Origin: Gammaproteobacteria bacterium 45_16_T64
Lineage (GTDB): Bacteria; Pseudomonadota; Gammaproteobacteria; Pseudomonadales; Ketobacteraceae
Direction: 5' to 3'
Assembly (NCBI GenBank): GCA_002162955.1
Contig: MABD01000046.1
Coordinates: 40,425-104,424, forward strand
Length of the DNA: 64,000 nucleotides
Shown here piece after piece: positions 12,201 through 21,900 of this stretch. The position numbers and the translations under genes are program-made. Position 1 is the stretch's first letter, and each line of letters opens with the position of its first letter. The notes beneath the pieces were generated by a model. It made no database searches, was not told where the DNA came from, and worked only from the letters and a program-made list of their open reading frames with translations.

Positions 12201-14433
12201 CCGCCGCACCGTTGAGTAAAGCCCCCCACAGCTCAAACGTTGCGGCATCAAAAGACACATTGGATAAATGAGTCACATTATCGTCCGACGTTATTTCAAC
12301 ATAATTCGTATTCTTGCAAAGGCGAGACACACCCTTGTGGTACACGCACACGCCCTTAGGCTGTCCGGTCGATCCCGATGTATAGATAACGTATGCTAAA
12401 GACTCACCACCTAAGTCCCCTGCTCCTAAGGTGTCAATTGACACGTTATTTACTGGAAGCGTTTCCACAACGGCAACAATGCTTTCATCATCCAAACACA
12501 CACTACACCAAGCACGATCATCATGTGAACCGGACGGCAGGTTCTCTTTAAGTGCATCCAGAGTTAATACTAACGTTACGCTACAATCCTCTAGCATATA
12601 GGCCAAACGATCCGACGGATAACCAGGGTCAAGGGGAACATAAGCTGCCCCGGTCTTTAGAATCGCCAAAGCACCTACCATCATATCAAAAGATCTATCT
12701 AGGCAAAGACCCACAACATCACCAGCACAAACGCCTTTTGTCAGCAAATAATGTGCTAACCTATTCGATGCCTGATTGAGTGCCTGATAAGACAGAGTAT
12801 GGTCGCCATGAACTAATGCAGTTTTATCTGGCGCTAGTAGTACTTGCTGCTGAAATTGTTCATGGATACTGATGTTCTGTGGATACGTTGTCGACGTATC
12901 GTTCCATTGCTTTAGCGTCGACTCCTCATCTGGTAGCACAAAGCGTAATGTTCGTAGATCCTTTTCGCCTGCGATCAGCTGCTCAACAAGTGACGTCATC
13001 CGTTCCAAAAAACGACAAGAATCGAAATCATCTGCGTAATGACAAAGGTTCAGAGAAAGTCCGCTATTTTCAATTTGTACAACCAATTGAACTTGCTTAC
13101 GAGGCTGATTCGTATGGCGAGAAACCTCAACCAATGAATCCTGTAATGATATTTCAGGGACAAAATCGATAAAATTGTAGATAAACCCCACATTTTCCGA
13201 AGATGCTAGATTTTTGGTTTCCCCGACAGAAAGTTGCTCATAACCCCGTATCGATTTTTGAAACCGTCGAGATTCCGAAAACAGATCCGCCACCGCTCCA
13301 TTTAAGAAATCTGGATTAAAGACGAATGGGATTTGATTAACGTATAATCCCAAGCTGTACTCATGACCTTTCGGACGAAAGCTATGTGCATTATGTATGA
13401 GAAAAGATTGCGCTGGCTGTCCGTAGTTGTTCAACAGTAACGCATAAACACTCCTAAAAAATATCGCGGGTGTAATCACATGCTGACGACAATATTTTTT
13501 TATCCGATTAACCTGTATTGCGTCAAGGAATTGCGTTTCTTTAATCGCACGAGTCTTGTCAGCTCCGCCCTTAAGCGCGCTCGCAACCTCATTTTTACCC
13601 CCTCGATTCAAGGAAAGCGGTTCGATATTACACAGATTTTCGCTCCAAAAATGATGAATATCTTGTGTATCAAATTCCTCGCAATATTGCTCGGCAAGTT
13701 CTAGGTAGTGAGGGGAAGCGGTAGTAGATCCACTGTAACTTTTAAGCCGACCATCAACATTGCCTCCCTCTTTATCCAACATAACGCGATTGTATTGGGT
13801 GGAAACCTGATTCAAATGCGATGCCAGGCTTACGCCATCCATTAAAATATGGTGACAACCCATCGCAAAAACAGTTCTACCGTCATTGAAGCGCCAAATA
13901 CAGTAACGTACTAATTCACCGCTATGAATATCATAAGGAGCATAGATAAAATCTCGAACCAGTGAGTCCACCTCATCATCAGAACACGTAATATTCCCTA
14001 AGTCATGAAACGCTACGTTAAGACTTGTTTGTGCTGATACACACTGACAAGCAACATCATCACCATAACCGTCGTACCCACTCCCATTGCGTACAGAAGG
14101 TTGACTAGAATGCTGTTCTGAACCTTCGTATATACGAGTCCTCAGCATTGGCTGTTGCTCTTGCATTGCTAACAGCACTGTATTCCACACGTCAATATTG
14201 AACGGATTACTCGTCGATATTGCGTAACCAATGCAAACATCTAACGTTTCTGGATTAAGAACGCTGGTAAGGTATAAATCTCTCTGCATGGGAGTCAATG
14301 GATAAACAGCCTCAACACCGAGGTGCCCTAGCTTCAATGACGCCTTCTCTGTCATCGCATGTTGCGTTGAAGATTTGGTAGTTAGCATCGTATCTTTCAC
14401 TTTATCAGGTAGTAGTCCATTATCACGCTTCAT
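6226..14433 (-). CDS. NRPS-B, two-module non-ribosomal peptide synthetase with epimerase
   Basis: A 2735-residue NRPS. I start it at the ATG at 14433: it overlaps the MFS stop as ATGA and has GGAG seven bases upstream; an in-frame start 24 bp further up is possible but less good. Domains: divergent C-like Cx at the very N-terminus (35-495, AVYPLTPMQRDLYL, HHILMDG near 195); A1 (515-1035); T1 with LGGDSI, the form usual before epimerases; E domain (1130-1600, HHLLIDVVSW); C domain of the kind that follows E (1645-2090, IYPLSPMQEGMLFH, HILLDGW); A2 (2115-2620); T2 (LGGHSLLVTQ). Pockets by eye are DAFFLGIVFK and DAFFLGVTFK, close to known Ile codes, so D-Ile (or similar) then Ile-like is inferred. 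The C-terminus is strongly acidic (DDDEFEEFTL), like the short linear motif that binds TubC docking domains. There is no docking domain and no ordinary C domain at the N-terminus, so this may be the initiating protein. Confidence 0.95.
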   Translation of the reverse strand: MKRDNGLLPDKVKDTMLTTKSSTQHAMTEKASLKLGHLGVEAVYPLTPMQRDLYLTSVLNPETLDVCIGYAISTSNPFNIDVWNTVLLAMQEQQPMLRTRIYEGSEQHSSQPSVRNGSGYDGYGDDVACQCVSAQTSLNVAFHDLGNITCSDDEVDSLVRDFIYAPYDIHSGELVRYCIWRFNDGRTVFAMGCHHILMDGVSLASHLNQVSTQYNRVMLDKEGGNVDGRLKSYSGSTTASPHYLELAEQYCEEFDTQDIHHFWSENLCNIEPLSLNRGGKNEVASALKGGADKTRAIKETQFLDAIQVNRIKKYCRQHVITPAIFFRSVYALLLNNYGQPAQSFLIHNAHSFRPKGHEYSLGLYVNQIPFVFNPDFLNGAVADLFSESRRFQKSIRGYEQLSVGETKNLASSENVGFIYNFIDFVPEISLQDSLVEVSRHTNQPRKQVQLVVQIENSGLSLNLCHYADDFDSCRFLERMTSLVEQLIAGEKDLRTLRFVLPDEESTLKQWNDTSTTYPQNISIHEQFQQQVLLAPDKTALVHGDHTLSYQALNQASNRLAHYLLTKGVCAGDVVGLCLDRSFDMMVGALAILKTGAAYVPLDPGYPSDRLAYMLEDCSVTLVLTLDALKENLPSGSHDDRAWCSVCLDDESIVAVVETLPVNNVSIDTLGAGDLGGESLAYVIYTSGSTGQPKGVCVYHKGVSRLCKNTNYVEITSDDNVTHLSNVSFDAATFELWGALLNGAAAIIVDRDVLLSDDALAKYFSDNNVSVMFITTALFHYYAIHRVEIFEQFRVVLFGGEACDPKLVAKVYDDAKPNHLINIYGPTENTVFSLWYELTGCEQERFTIPIGRPISNTTLYVLDKHMGTVPMGVPGELYLGGDGVAQGYLNRVELTDAAFFECPDFGRLYRTGDWVRLNNDGNVEYLGRIDDQVKIRGFRIEIGEIEKNLLMHHGVEEAVVVAREDQPGHKVLVAYCVSVEPVESSERDQEIRQDIRQFMKLLLPDYMVPSAFVILDKMPLTANGKINKKSLPKPQDVTSDAGYIEPATYQEKILALIWSEVLGGQKVGVNDNFFELGGDSIISIQIVSRAKRVGLHLQPQHLFEHPTIAELASIASSGRTNIIAEQGAIEGEVTMLPIQQWFMEEHDDDREHFNHGLMLAIEESFSKHDVEHVVAALIAKHDGLRSQFFNHHPKKRDEDWVQRILAVDDVEFDLKCLNVSAESAESDESGENRNAMLSTFANGLQESFQFDKGSLFSVGFIETPKGEDNRLLLVIHHLLIDVVSWRILMDDINVGLANIANGKAIDLGIKTTSVQQWGDALVAFAKTDSVLEKAAYWRSFNDVQFAAIPTDNHCLDNTYGQLKETVVTLDTDQTQRLLSQVNGAYRTDIEDILLSALAMTVSHWAEKEDAREAHEVASDNASTSPGNRVYLQLESHGRENIATSVDVTSTLGWFTSVFPVLLDIDGVDIANPKDYGALIQSVKEQLRQVGAGDGGFSFGLLRYLSCDDVREQLANVPTPQIVFNYLGQLDNAVSQGHASYPTNDPVGTMCGPNLKRQHLLDINCRIEDGKFKACWSYNSDRHGESTVSTVAAQYIDFLSALTDFCLGEQNNGMTPSDVPLIEVDQAGLDHIVDTILQQSDRFSVGNIQSIYPLSPMQEGMLFHSVYQPESAFYIDQMELKVEGGIDIDILTQAWQRVVARHDILRTAFVYNGIQKPIQVVFDNIDVSIDTYDWSQSNRDCTFEEWLVADKAKGFVFSDPGLFRFSWFMLPNQEQRLVWTFQHILLDGWSLPLVLSEVMQTYSDLLNGNPLPSGVVPQYQNFIRWLSVQPKAEAENYWREYLTGFSAPNVFPQMKTVSLEESTHAEWKESVIELDEDTLHTLNGIAHDQHLTLNTIVQGVWAVLLSRYSRESDVVFGTTVSGRPAELRDVEQTVGIFINTLPLRTKIDGDAPFSGWLKDLQQQQVEMRRYEHVPLVDVQSVSEVSSKQPLFDSIVVFENYPMEQGFFDYLPIKLTEVTLVEHANYPLTLIVIPGEKLTFKISYNDSLFDEVDVERILGHLVVMLEGVSNQPEMRLNDLPWLTPREISQVTVEWNRTEAEYPSDCSLVDLFEKKSERYPDHRAVSFGDETLTYIQLNRLSNQVAHALIASGVNPGDNVAIVMGRSISMIVTTLAVLKAGGVYVPVDPSYPEDRITYMLSDTNARVLITCNQDEPKISTIESDCLPSIIVWESLLNTMLETSQTKYTNNLKIPSNSSMLAYIIYTSGSTGTPKGVRVSQKAVSRLVINTNFVEIRPGDAVAHLSNVSFDAATFDIWGALLNGGEVVGFHNDTLLDAEKFASVLETTKIKAMFLTVALFNLLTKQKVDIFSNVDTLLFGGETADPEQVRCVLHGKDGREAPKQLINVYGPTENTTFSTFYPLIDLDETVLNVPIGTPIANSTTYILDEMKRPVPIGIPGELYVGGLGVADGYLNQDVLTASFFTSNPYAVDSHDAEGEPKLYRTGDVCRFLNDGNIEILGRIDDQVKIRGFRIELGEVENHLNVIPGVSTACVLVKQSEQGDKHMVAYVLLDADVVHTVRSLKDEMKKRAPDYLVPAAFVFIDDLPLNSNGKVDKKRLPEPNEFCYDSNEYVMPKNAIEQKLADIWQEVLGLNRVSVNDDFFDLGGHSLLVTQVVARIREEMDIEISLRTLFQATTIATVAEIITVVMPPPSTHIDNGASAIYTAEEDGCDDDEFEEFTL

Positions 14434-15797
14434 ACTGCTGCTCCATTGCCGACACACTCCTGCTTATCGTTCAACTCTTCATTACCTTGTAATTTATCGC
14501 TATCTTCCGCGTCGGGGAGATCAGTATCTATATTTCTAATGCCGTTATTCATACAACCTAATAGCAAACAAACGAAACAGACGACACCATACACACTAAC
14601 CATGGCCGCAACTCCACGACCAGGTCCATAGCCGTATAAGTCGCCTAGCCATAGAAAACCTCCCGACATCATCTCTGAGAGTTTTTTCGAATCCATCAAA
14701 AGCGGTTCGAATACATAATCCGCAAGAAATCCAGAGGAGACGTACGCAAGCGGTGCAACAACGCCTATCACCATATTCCTAAAGCTAAATAACCGCCCCT
14801 GCATAGTAATATCAACTTTTCGCTGCCAAATAGACTGGCTACACGCCATAAATACCGGGTATGCCGCCATCGCTAAAAATACGCCCGCAGCAAACACATA
14901 CGTCGAGGGTACAATTGGGAACAAAATAATGAGTAATGCGATAATCAAACCCGAGGATAAAACACCGTGAATATTTTGTTTTGGACCACGCCATGACATC
15001 ATAAATATCCCACCAAACAACATGCCCGCCCCCCCTACCGACATGACAACACCCAGCTCTGCTTTGTTAGCAAACCCCAACACTACCGGTATCACCAAGA
15101 CCTGAATCGCCGCCAAATTAAAATTCACGGCAGCGGTGAGGGCCAACAGCATCAATAATCCAGGTTTATTTCGTAAATAGAGCCATGCCTCTTTTATTTC
15201 GCTGGCAATGCTTGAGTTGGGTATATCGTCATTTTTGTGTATCAGCGGAATCGCAGCGGCCAAAAGTACTGCTATTCCAATAACAAACGTCAATAGATTT
15301 ATTGCAAAAACCCACTGCAAGCCAACCCAATGAATAAGTGCTCCCGCAAGCGCAGGAGCAATCAATTGCACAAGGCCAAAGGTTGTGGCTAACGCTCCAT
15401 TTGCTTTACCTAAGTCATCCTTCCCAACCAATAACGTGATTGTCGCCGTAAACCCTGGGCGTAAGAACGCCATAAATACCGCGCTGCACGTGACCAGCAT
15501 GATAATGTGCCAGACCATCAGCATATTGGCCCAATACAAACAAGCACCTACCAGGGTGCAAAGTGCTGAACCCAACTGCCCTATTACAAGCGTTTTTTTA
15601 CGAGGCCATCGATCAACAAGAGCACCAGCTACAGGTGAGAAAAGCAATGTAGGCAACGCACCGGCCACAGCAACCAGCGTAAAATCCATAACCGAGCCGG
15701 CCTGCTCATAAACCCATACGCTTAAACCAAAATTGGTCAACGATGTACCGAGAAGCGACATGGCTTGCCCGGCTAAGATGAAATAGAATATCTTCAC
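14430..15797 (-). CDS. MFS exporter, probable peptide efflux
   Basis: A 455-residue major facilitator superfamily protein with about twelve hydrophobic segments. The loop between helices 2 and 3 reads GALVDRWPRKK, the MFS signature region, and the type resembles EntS/MFS_3-like exporters. It starts with GTG at 15797 (AGGA about 13 bases upstream) and its stop overlaps the NRPS-B start as ATGA. Sitting inside the NRPS operon between two synthetase genes, it most likely exports the finished peptide across the inner membrane (inference from context). The C-terminal 35 residues are hydrophilic and acidic. Confidence 0.9.
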   Translation of the reverse strand: MKIFYFILAGQAMSLLGTSLTNFGLSVWVYEQAGSVMDFTLVAVAGALPTLLFSPVAGALVDRWPRKKTLVIGQLGSALCTLVGACLYWANMLMVWHIIMLVTCSAVFMAFLRPGFTATITLLVGKDDLGKANGALATTFGLVQLIAPALAGALIHWVGLQWVFAINLLTFVIGIAVLLAAAIPLIHKNDDIPNSSIASEIKEAWLYLRNKPGLLMLLALTAAVNFNLAAIQVLVIPVVLGFANKAELGVVMSVGGAGMLFGGIFMMSWRGPKQNIHGVLSSGLIIALLIILFPIVPSTYVFAAGVFLAMAAYPVFMACSQSIWQRKVDITMQGRLFSFRNMVIGVVAPLAYVSSGFLADYVFEPLLMDSKKLSEMMSGGFLWLGDLYGYGPGRGVAAMVSVYGVVCFVCLLLGCMNNGIRNIDTDLPDAEDSDKLQGNEELNDKQECVGNGAAV

Positions 15798-15888
15798 TGT
15801 TACTGCTTTATCCTATATTCAGGCTAATTATTATTATCTCGTCACTCTAATGCTATACAGGTGCTATGCAGGTGCCAGCGATGCTCAT

Positions 15889-15905
15889 TAGAATAGGGTA
15901 TTCTA
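15889..15905. other. Small hairpin between NRPS-C and the MFS gene
   Basis: A 7-bp perfect stem (TAGAATA/TATTCTA) with a GGG loop lies in the 161-bp gap between NRPS-C and the exporter. It has no U-tract and low GC, so it is at best a partial attenuator or an mRNA processing site. The rest of the gap shows nothing clear. Confidence 0.25.
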
Positions 15906-15958
15906 TTTTATGCCTCACTAGAAATACACCGCGATATCCCTAACTTGGGAGCCAGCAC

Positions 15959-18900
15959 TTAACCTTTTATTGTCTTATCAATAACTAACGCTATTTCTGC
16001 GATATGAGGCTCTTTCAACACACCTTCATGATCGGTGTCAACATAATACTGGTCAAATGTCGTGCAAAATTCTGGCCATAGTGTATCTGAATTTACCGTG
16101 GCGTTCGTACTTTGTTGAGTGTCCTTATTTGTATCATTTTGTTTAGCCAACGTGACGTTTGATGTTGCGCACCAGTGAACTAACTGTCCGTCATATGCTT
16201 GCATTTGGTACTGTTCAAACGCCTGCTGATGGGCGAGAAATACCGAAGCACGTAGCACTAACTCCTTCTTACTCACTTCGGTTGGCAGCATTCCTGACTT
16301 TATAAGGCTATCAGCAACGAACCCAATTCGTTCATCAGCGGAGAGCTGATTTATCATCCCACGATCAACATCAATAACAGCCCCTAATTTTTCTACGATA
16401 AAATCGATCTCATTCACCTTATTCGCATCGGAAGGGATAAATGTATCCAATAAAAAGACAGCGTCAACACGACTACCAGCACTCCGTAAGCGGCGTGCAA
16501 TTTCAATCGCGATAAGCCCCCCCATGGACTGGCCACATAGGTAATACGGCCCTGAAGGCGATACTTCCCTGATAAGATCAACATAAATATCTGCCATTTC
16601 ACCTATATTTGTTAACGCTGACTGAGAGCCAATAAAACCACGCGCCTGGAGGCCAAAGACAGAAATATTCGACGAGAGTCGCCGTGCCAATGCTGAGTAT
16701 GCCAACACCTCCCCACCAACAGCATGAATACAAAAGAGTGTTTTTTCATTCACCTTATCAGTAGAACGTAATCTGACGAGATGAGACCAATGATCTTCCG
16801 ATGAATCACTGAGATTAGATTGCTTTTCAATTAGCGCAGCTAAAGGAGCAATGGTTTGCATTTGAAAGAGAGACGCTAAGGGAATTTTTACGTCGAATTC
16901 CCTCTCTATCGTCGACATAAGGCGTACTGCCAATATAGAGTGTCCCCCCAGGGAGAAGAAGTCGTCAGTGACCCCTACTCTTTCGACACCAAGAAGTCTC
17001 TGCCAGATATCAACTAACGTTTTTTCTACCTGTGTTTCTGGTGCAACGTACACAACCTGTTCCGACATATCGCTTGGCAATGCGTGTCGATCAATTTTTC
17101 CGTTTGCATTTAACGGCCATTGGGACAACACAATCAATCGACTCGGTATCATATAATCAGGCAGGTAATGACGTAATTCTACACGCCAATCGGACTGCAC
17201 TGACATATGAGACGTATCTTCACTTAACACATAGGCAAGTAGAACCTCGTCTTGCATTAGTACTAGGCTATCTCTAACGTTCGCTAGTTGGCATAAAGCA
17301 TATTCAACTTCTCCCAGCTCGATGCGTAAACCTCGAATCTTAACCTGAAAATCCTTTCTGCCAACGTAATGCAATAACCCAGCTCTGTCCTGGTTCACTA
17401 AGTCTCCAGTTAAATACATAACCTCATTTGTATCCGCGAATACACTCGATACAAAAGCAGCTTCGGTCAGCTCAGGCTGATGCAAGTACCCCCTACCCAC
17501 ACCTTGCCCACCAATTGCCAATTCCCCCGTCAACCCTTGGGGCAATAGCTGGCGATGATTATTAACAATCCATAGTTGAACATTGTCATTGGCACAGCCC
17601 AATGGAACAGGACTGCTATAAAATCGATTGGGGTCTGTAATCGGATAGAAAGCCGCTATGTCCGTACACTCTGTTGGACCATAACTATTTACCACTTCGC
17701 AATCACAACGGGAATTTTCCAGCCAAGGTTGTAATGCTTGCATTCTTATCGGTTCTCCGCCGAGGATTACCGTCTTCAATGTAGCCAATGCCTGGAAAGA
17801 GCCATTATCTATGCAATTTTCAACCAACGGATATAACGCGCTAGGGGCACAGTTTACTCGGGTAATAGCGCAAGAATTTATTGTATCGACGATAGTTGAG
17901 GGGTCATAGCTCTCGATAAGATGAAGCGTGCCTCCTGTCAATAAGGGCGCCCATAAGTTCTTTTGCGTTAAATCAAACCCAATCGCGCTGAACGTCAAAT
18001 GCTGATCACCTGCGTCAAACGAAAAATGCTGGCAATACCACTGCTGAAGATTACTTACATTGCGCTGATCTACCAATGCACCTTTCGGCATTCCTGTAGA
18101 CCCTGAGGTATATATCACATAGAACAAGGCATCAGCAGCAATGGCGACATCTTCAAATATTATCTTATCCGCCGTTTCCACTGCGACTGAATCATGTTCC
18201 AGTAACAGCAGTGCATTCGTAAATGAAACACCTTCCTGAATCGTTCTATCCGTCAGTACCTTTTTTGTAGCAGAATCACGTGCCATAAATAAAAGGCGTT
18301 CTTTCGGTTGTGTCGGATCCATCGGCAAATAGGCTGCTCCCGTTTTCAATACGGCATAGAGCATCACCATCAACTCGCAACTGTACTCCAAGCAAACACC
18401 AATGATATCGCCAACACCAACACCGTGGGACTGAAGGATCACCGCCATTCCAATGGCTTTACGATCAAGCTCAGCATAGGTCAGCACGTCATTACCACAA
18501 GAAATCGCAATGGATTCTGAATAATTGACAACGTTATGCTCTATCTTTCTAACCAGAGGTTCATAGTGTTTATCATGACCAGCGTCTTTTTGCGCCATTG
18601 AAGACATGGCACTCTTGGTCAGCTGCTGCTCCTCTTCCGGCAACACTAACTTCAAATCGCTTAACAATTGCTTACCATCCAATAACTGCTGCGACACCCA
18701 AGCTATACGTTCGAGAAAATCAAGATCTTCAAACAAATGATCATAATAATGCAGTGTGAGACTAAGCTGATCATCTGTCATTTTGGCAGCCATTAGCACA
18801 TGGCTCTCTACATCAGGCGGCAATCCAACATTATAAATTTTTTGCCCATTAAATATTACTTCCTCATAGTAGGCTTCATAATTATAAACAAATGTCACTG

Positions 18901-21900
18901 GTCCTGGAGGTAAAATTGTAGCCTGAGCAAACGCTGAAATATTTCTATACTGTTTAATTTCCTTTTGAAAGCGCCTGGCATCTGCAAACACATCCTGCAT
19001 TGTCATGTCTCGCCCAAGCACTTTCTGACGCATTACGTAAGGGATTTGTTGATAGAAGCAGCCTAATGTATCTGCACTACTTTTCGTTCGACCCAGCGCC
19101 AACTCCATCACCTGAAAATCTTGTGTGGCACCGCAATAGCTATTGAGTAAGTAGCCATAGATACATTTGAAATAGTGTGCTGGAGTAATTTTATTCTTTC
19201 GACAGTACTTCTTAATACTCTGCCAAAGGTCATCGTCTAGCAGCAATTTTTTAGATACTTTTTTACCAATTTTCGCAGAGGCATTGTTATCATCAGCCCC
19301 TTGGCTATCGGCATTTTTCTTGACATGAAACACCAAGGATTCAGCACTACTCAGTGTTTTACGCCAAAACCCCAGTGTAGCTTCCTGATCCATATTTTCA
19401 CGATCAAGTGCTATATGGTCGCGAAAAAGATCCTTGGGTAACTGTGATACGACGTCCGCCACACATAAAGCGCTATCTCTCTGTAGTGATTCGTATACCG
19501 AAACAATAGTTTTCACAAACTGGGTCATGGCCACACCATCGGTGATTGCGTGATGACCCACCATAAAAAACAAAAACCGTTCATCACCAAGATTGACCAA
19601 ACGATAACGGTTTAAGTGCCTACTGCATTTCACATCAAACGGACGGTATATAAACTGTTCCCCGAGTTGCTGAGTGTGAATATTTCCCAGCGTATCAAGT
19701 GACAACGTATTCCCTGCCCAATCTTTATTGTCCCAACTCTCGGCCGTCCAATCTTCATAGTCAAAATTAACGTCATAGGCTTTAGGTATGACGTGATAAA
19801 CGAAATCCATATAAGGCAAAGGGGACTCAGTAAAATAGGATTTCAACATACTATGGGATTGAGACAACGCATTGAGAACCACATGCATCAATTCTGGATC
19901 AATGACAGAATTAAGCTCCACCACAAACCCCATGCTATTCCTATGGCTGTGTAAATCCATAATTGAATCTACATAAAGGTCCCGCTGCATCGCGGTTACC
20001 GGCCACACTGCCTCTACCTGCTCAGGGGAGAGATCCATTGCCACCATCAATTGCTCCTCACTTAACCAATTTAGCGAGCGAGATGGCGCATTGACGTTCG
20101 TTATCATCGATTGCGCTAGGGCAATATAGTTTTCAACGAACGTCGTAATCGTTTTCTGCGAAAAAAGGTCCGTATTATATTCTAGAAAAGCGGTAACACC
20201 GCCTTCCGACATCCTTAACTCAAGCGTCATATCCAGCTTTGCATCGACTTTTTCCAAACCTAAATTGTCAAACTGCAATGGAAATGAGCGACCTTCTGTC
20301 TCTATGGGGTCTTCATAATCAGCGATCTGTAACAACTGAAATGCGACTTGCACTAATGGTGAAAAAGCCGGATTGCGATCAAAGTCCAATACTTGTAGTA
20401 CTTTTTCTGCAGGAACCTCACAGTTGGCAAACGCATCTAGCACGTTCTCACGCGTGTTCTGTAACAAAGAACGAACGGTCTTGTTATCGCTCATATCACC
20501 ACGAATAACAACACTGTTAATGAAAAATCCTATCACTCCTTGTAAGTCAGCACGCTCACGACCGGCCATAGGAATGCCAACCAATACATCATCCTGCTGG
20601 GCGTACTGACTGAGTAATAGCTGATAAACCGTTAACATGAACATGAAGGGTGTTACGCCCTGCTCCGTACACACAGCTTTCAAAGAGTCATCAAAGCTAT
20701 TCGGAAACTCCACCTGTATTCGATTACCTGAAGTAGTTTGTTGAGCAGGTCTTGGGTTGTCGGTGGGTAAACGTAAAAAGCTAGCACACCCATCCAGCGT
20801 TTCTTTCCAGTACGCCAACTGTTTATCAATAAGCGTGTTATCCAAATGGGTTCGTTGCCATAAGGCATAGTCTGCATACTGAATAGGAAGGTTGGGTGAA
20901 TAGTTATCTCCAGCCAAACGCTTAACATAGCCGTTGGCAATTTCTTCCGTTAGTACTTCAACAGAACGACCATCAGAGACAATATGATGCATACAAAACA
21001 AAACCGTATGGCGGGGCTGTCCATCGTTATCAGGTAGTATTAACACTGTTAAGCGGAATAATGGGCCAGAAATCAAATTAAACGGTGTTGCCTCATTGCT
21101 ACGCTGGTATTGATCGATTTCGATCTGCAATACATTGTTATCATCCGAGAAATTCCGCAAATCAACAACGGGGAAACTCCAACTATCATCAGGGCTATCC
21201 GTTACCATAAAGGCGTCGCCCTGCTCATCGACACTAAAATGTGTTCTTAGTGTTTCATGACGTCGAACTATATCCTGCATGACGGATTCGAAGACCGGCA
21301 AATCGAGATCGCCGGTTATGGTAAAGGCTCCTGGCATATTGAACGCCACGCTGCCAGGATTTAATAGCTCCATCATCCAGATTCGTTGCTGGCCATACGT
21401 CAGTGGGATAGGCGTTTCTGACGAATACCCAATAACCTGCCGCGGCGTTATTGCCGGCAAAGAACCATAGCCAACCTTACGTTTTTCTTTATCTATTTCT
21501 AACGCCAGTTCCGATAATGTACTGAATTCAAAAATAGTTCTCATGGGTAAATCAACATGCAAGCTATCTCTAATTCTTGCAACGACTTGTGTACCCAATA
21601 ACGAATGCCCACCTAAGACAAAAAAATCATCCAGCACACTAACCACATCCGTTTTTAGCACATCTTTCCAGATATCAACCAAAGCGGATTCAATGGTATT
21701 TCTTGGTTCAACTACCAAATCACTGCGATTTTCGCCCGGTTTTGGTAATGCTTTACGATCAATTTTTCCAGCGGGGGTTAACGAAAACGTTTCCAACACG
21801 GTAAAACTAGTGGGAATCATGTGCTCCGGCAAAACCTTACGCAGCGTATTCCTTACAAGTGATGTATCAAATGAATCGTCACTCGCAGCATCCACAGATA

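Noticed and set aside
14434..14457. Longer NRPS-B N-terminus starting at 14457
   Set aside because: The ATG at 14433 forms an ATGA overlap like the NRPS-B/NRPS-A junction and has GGAG seven bases upstream.
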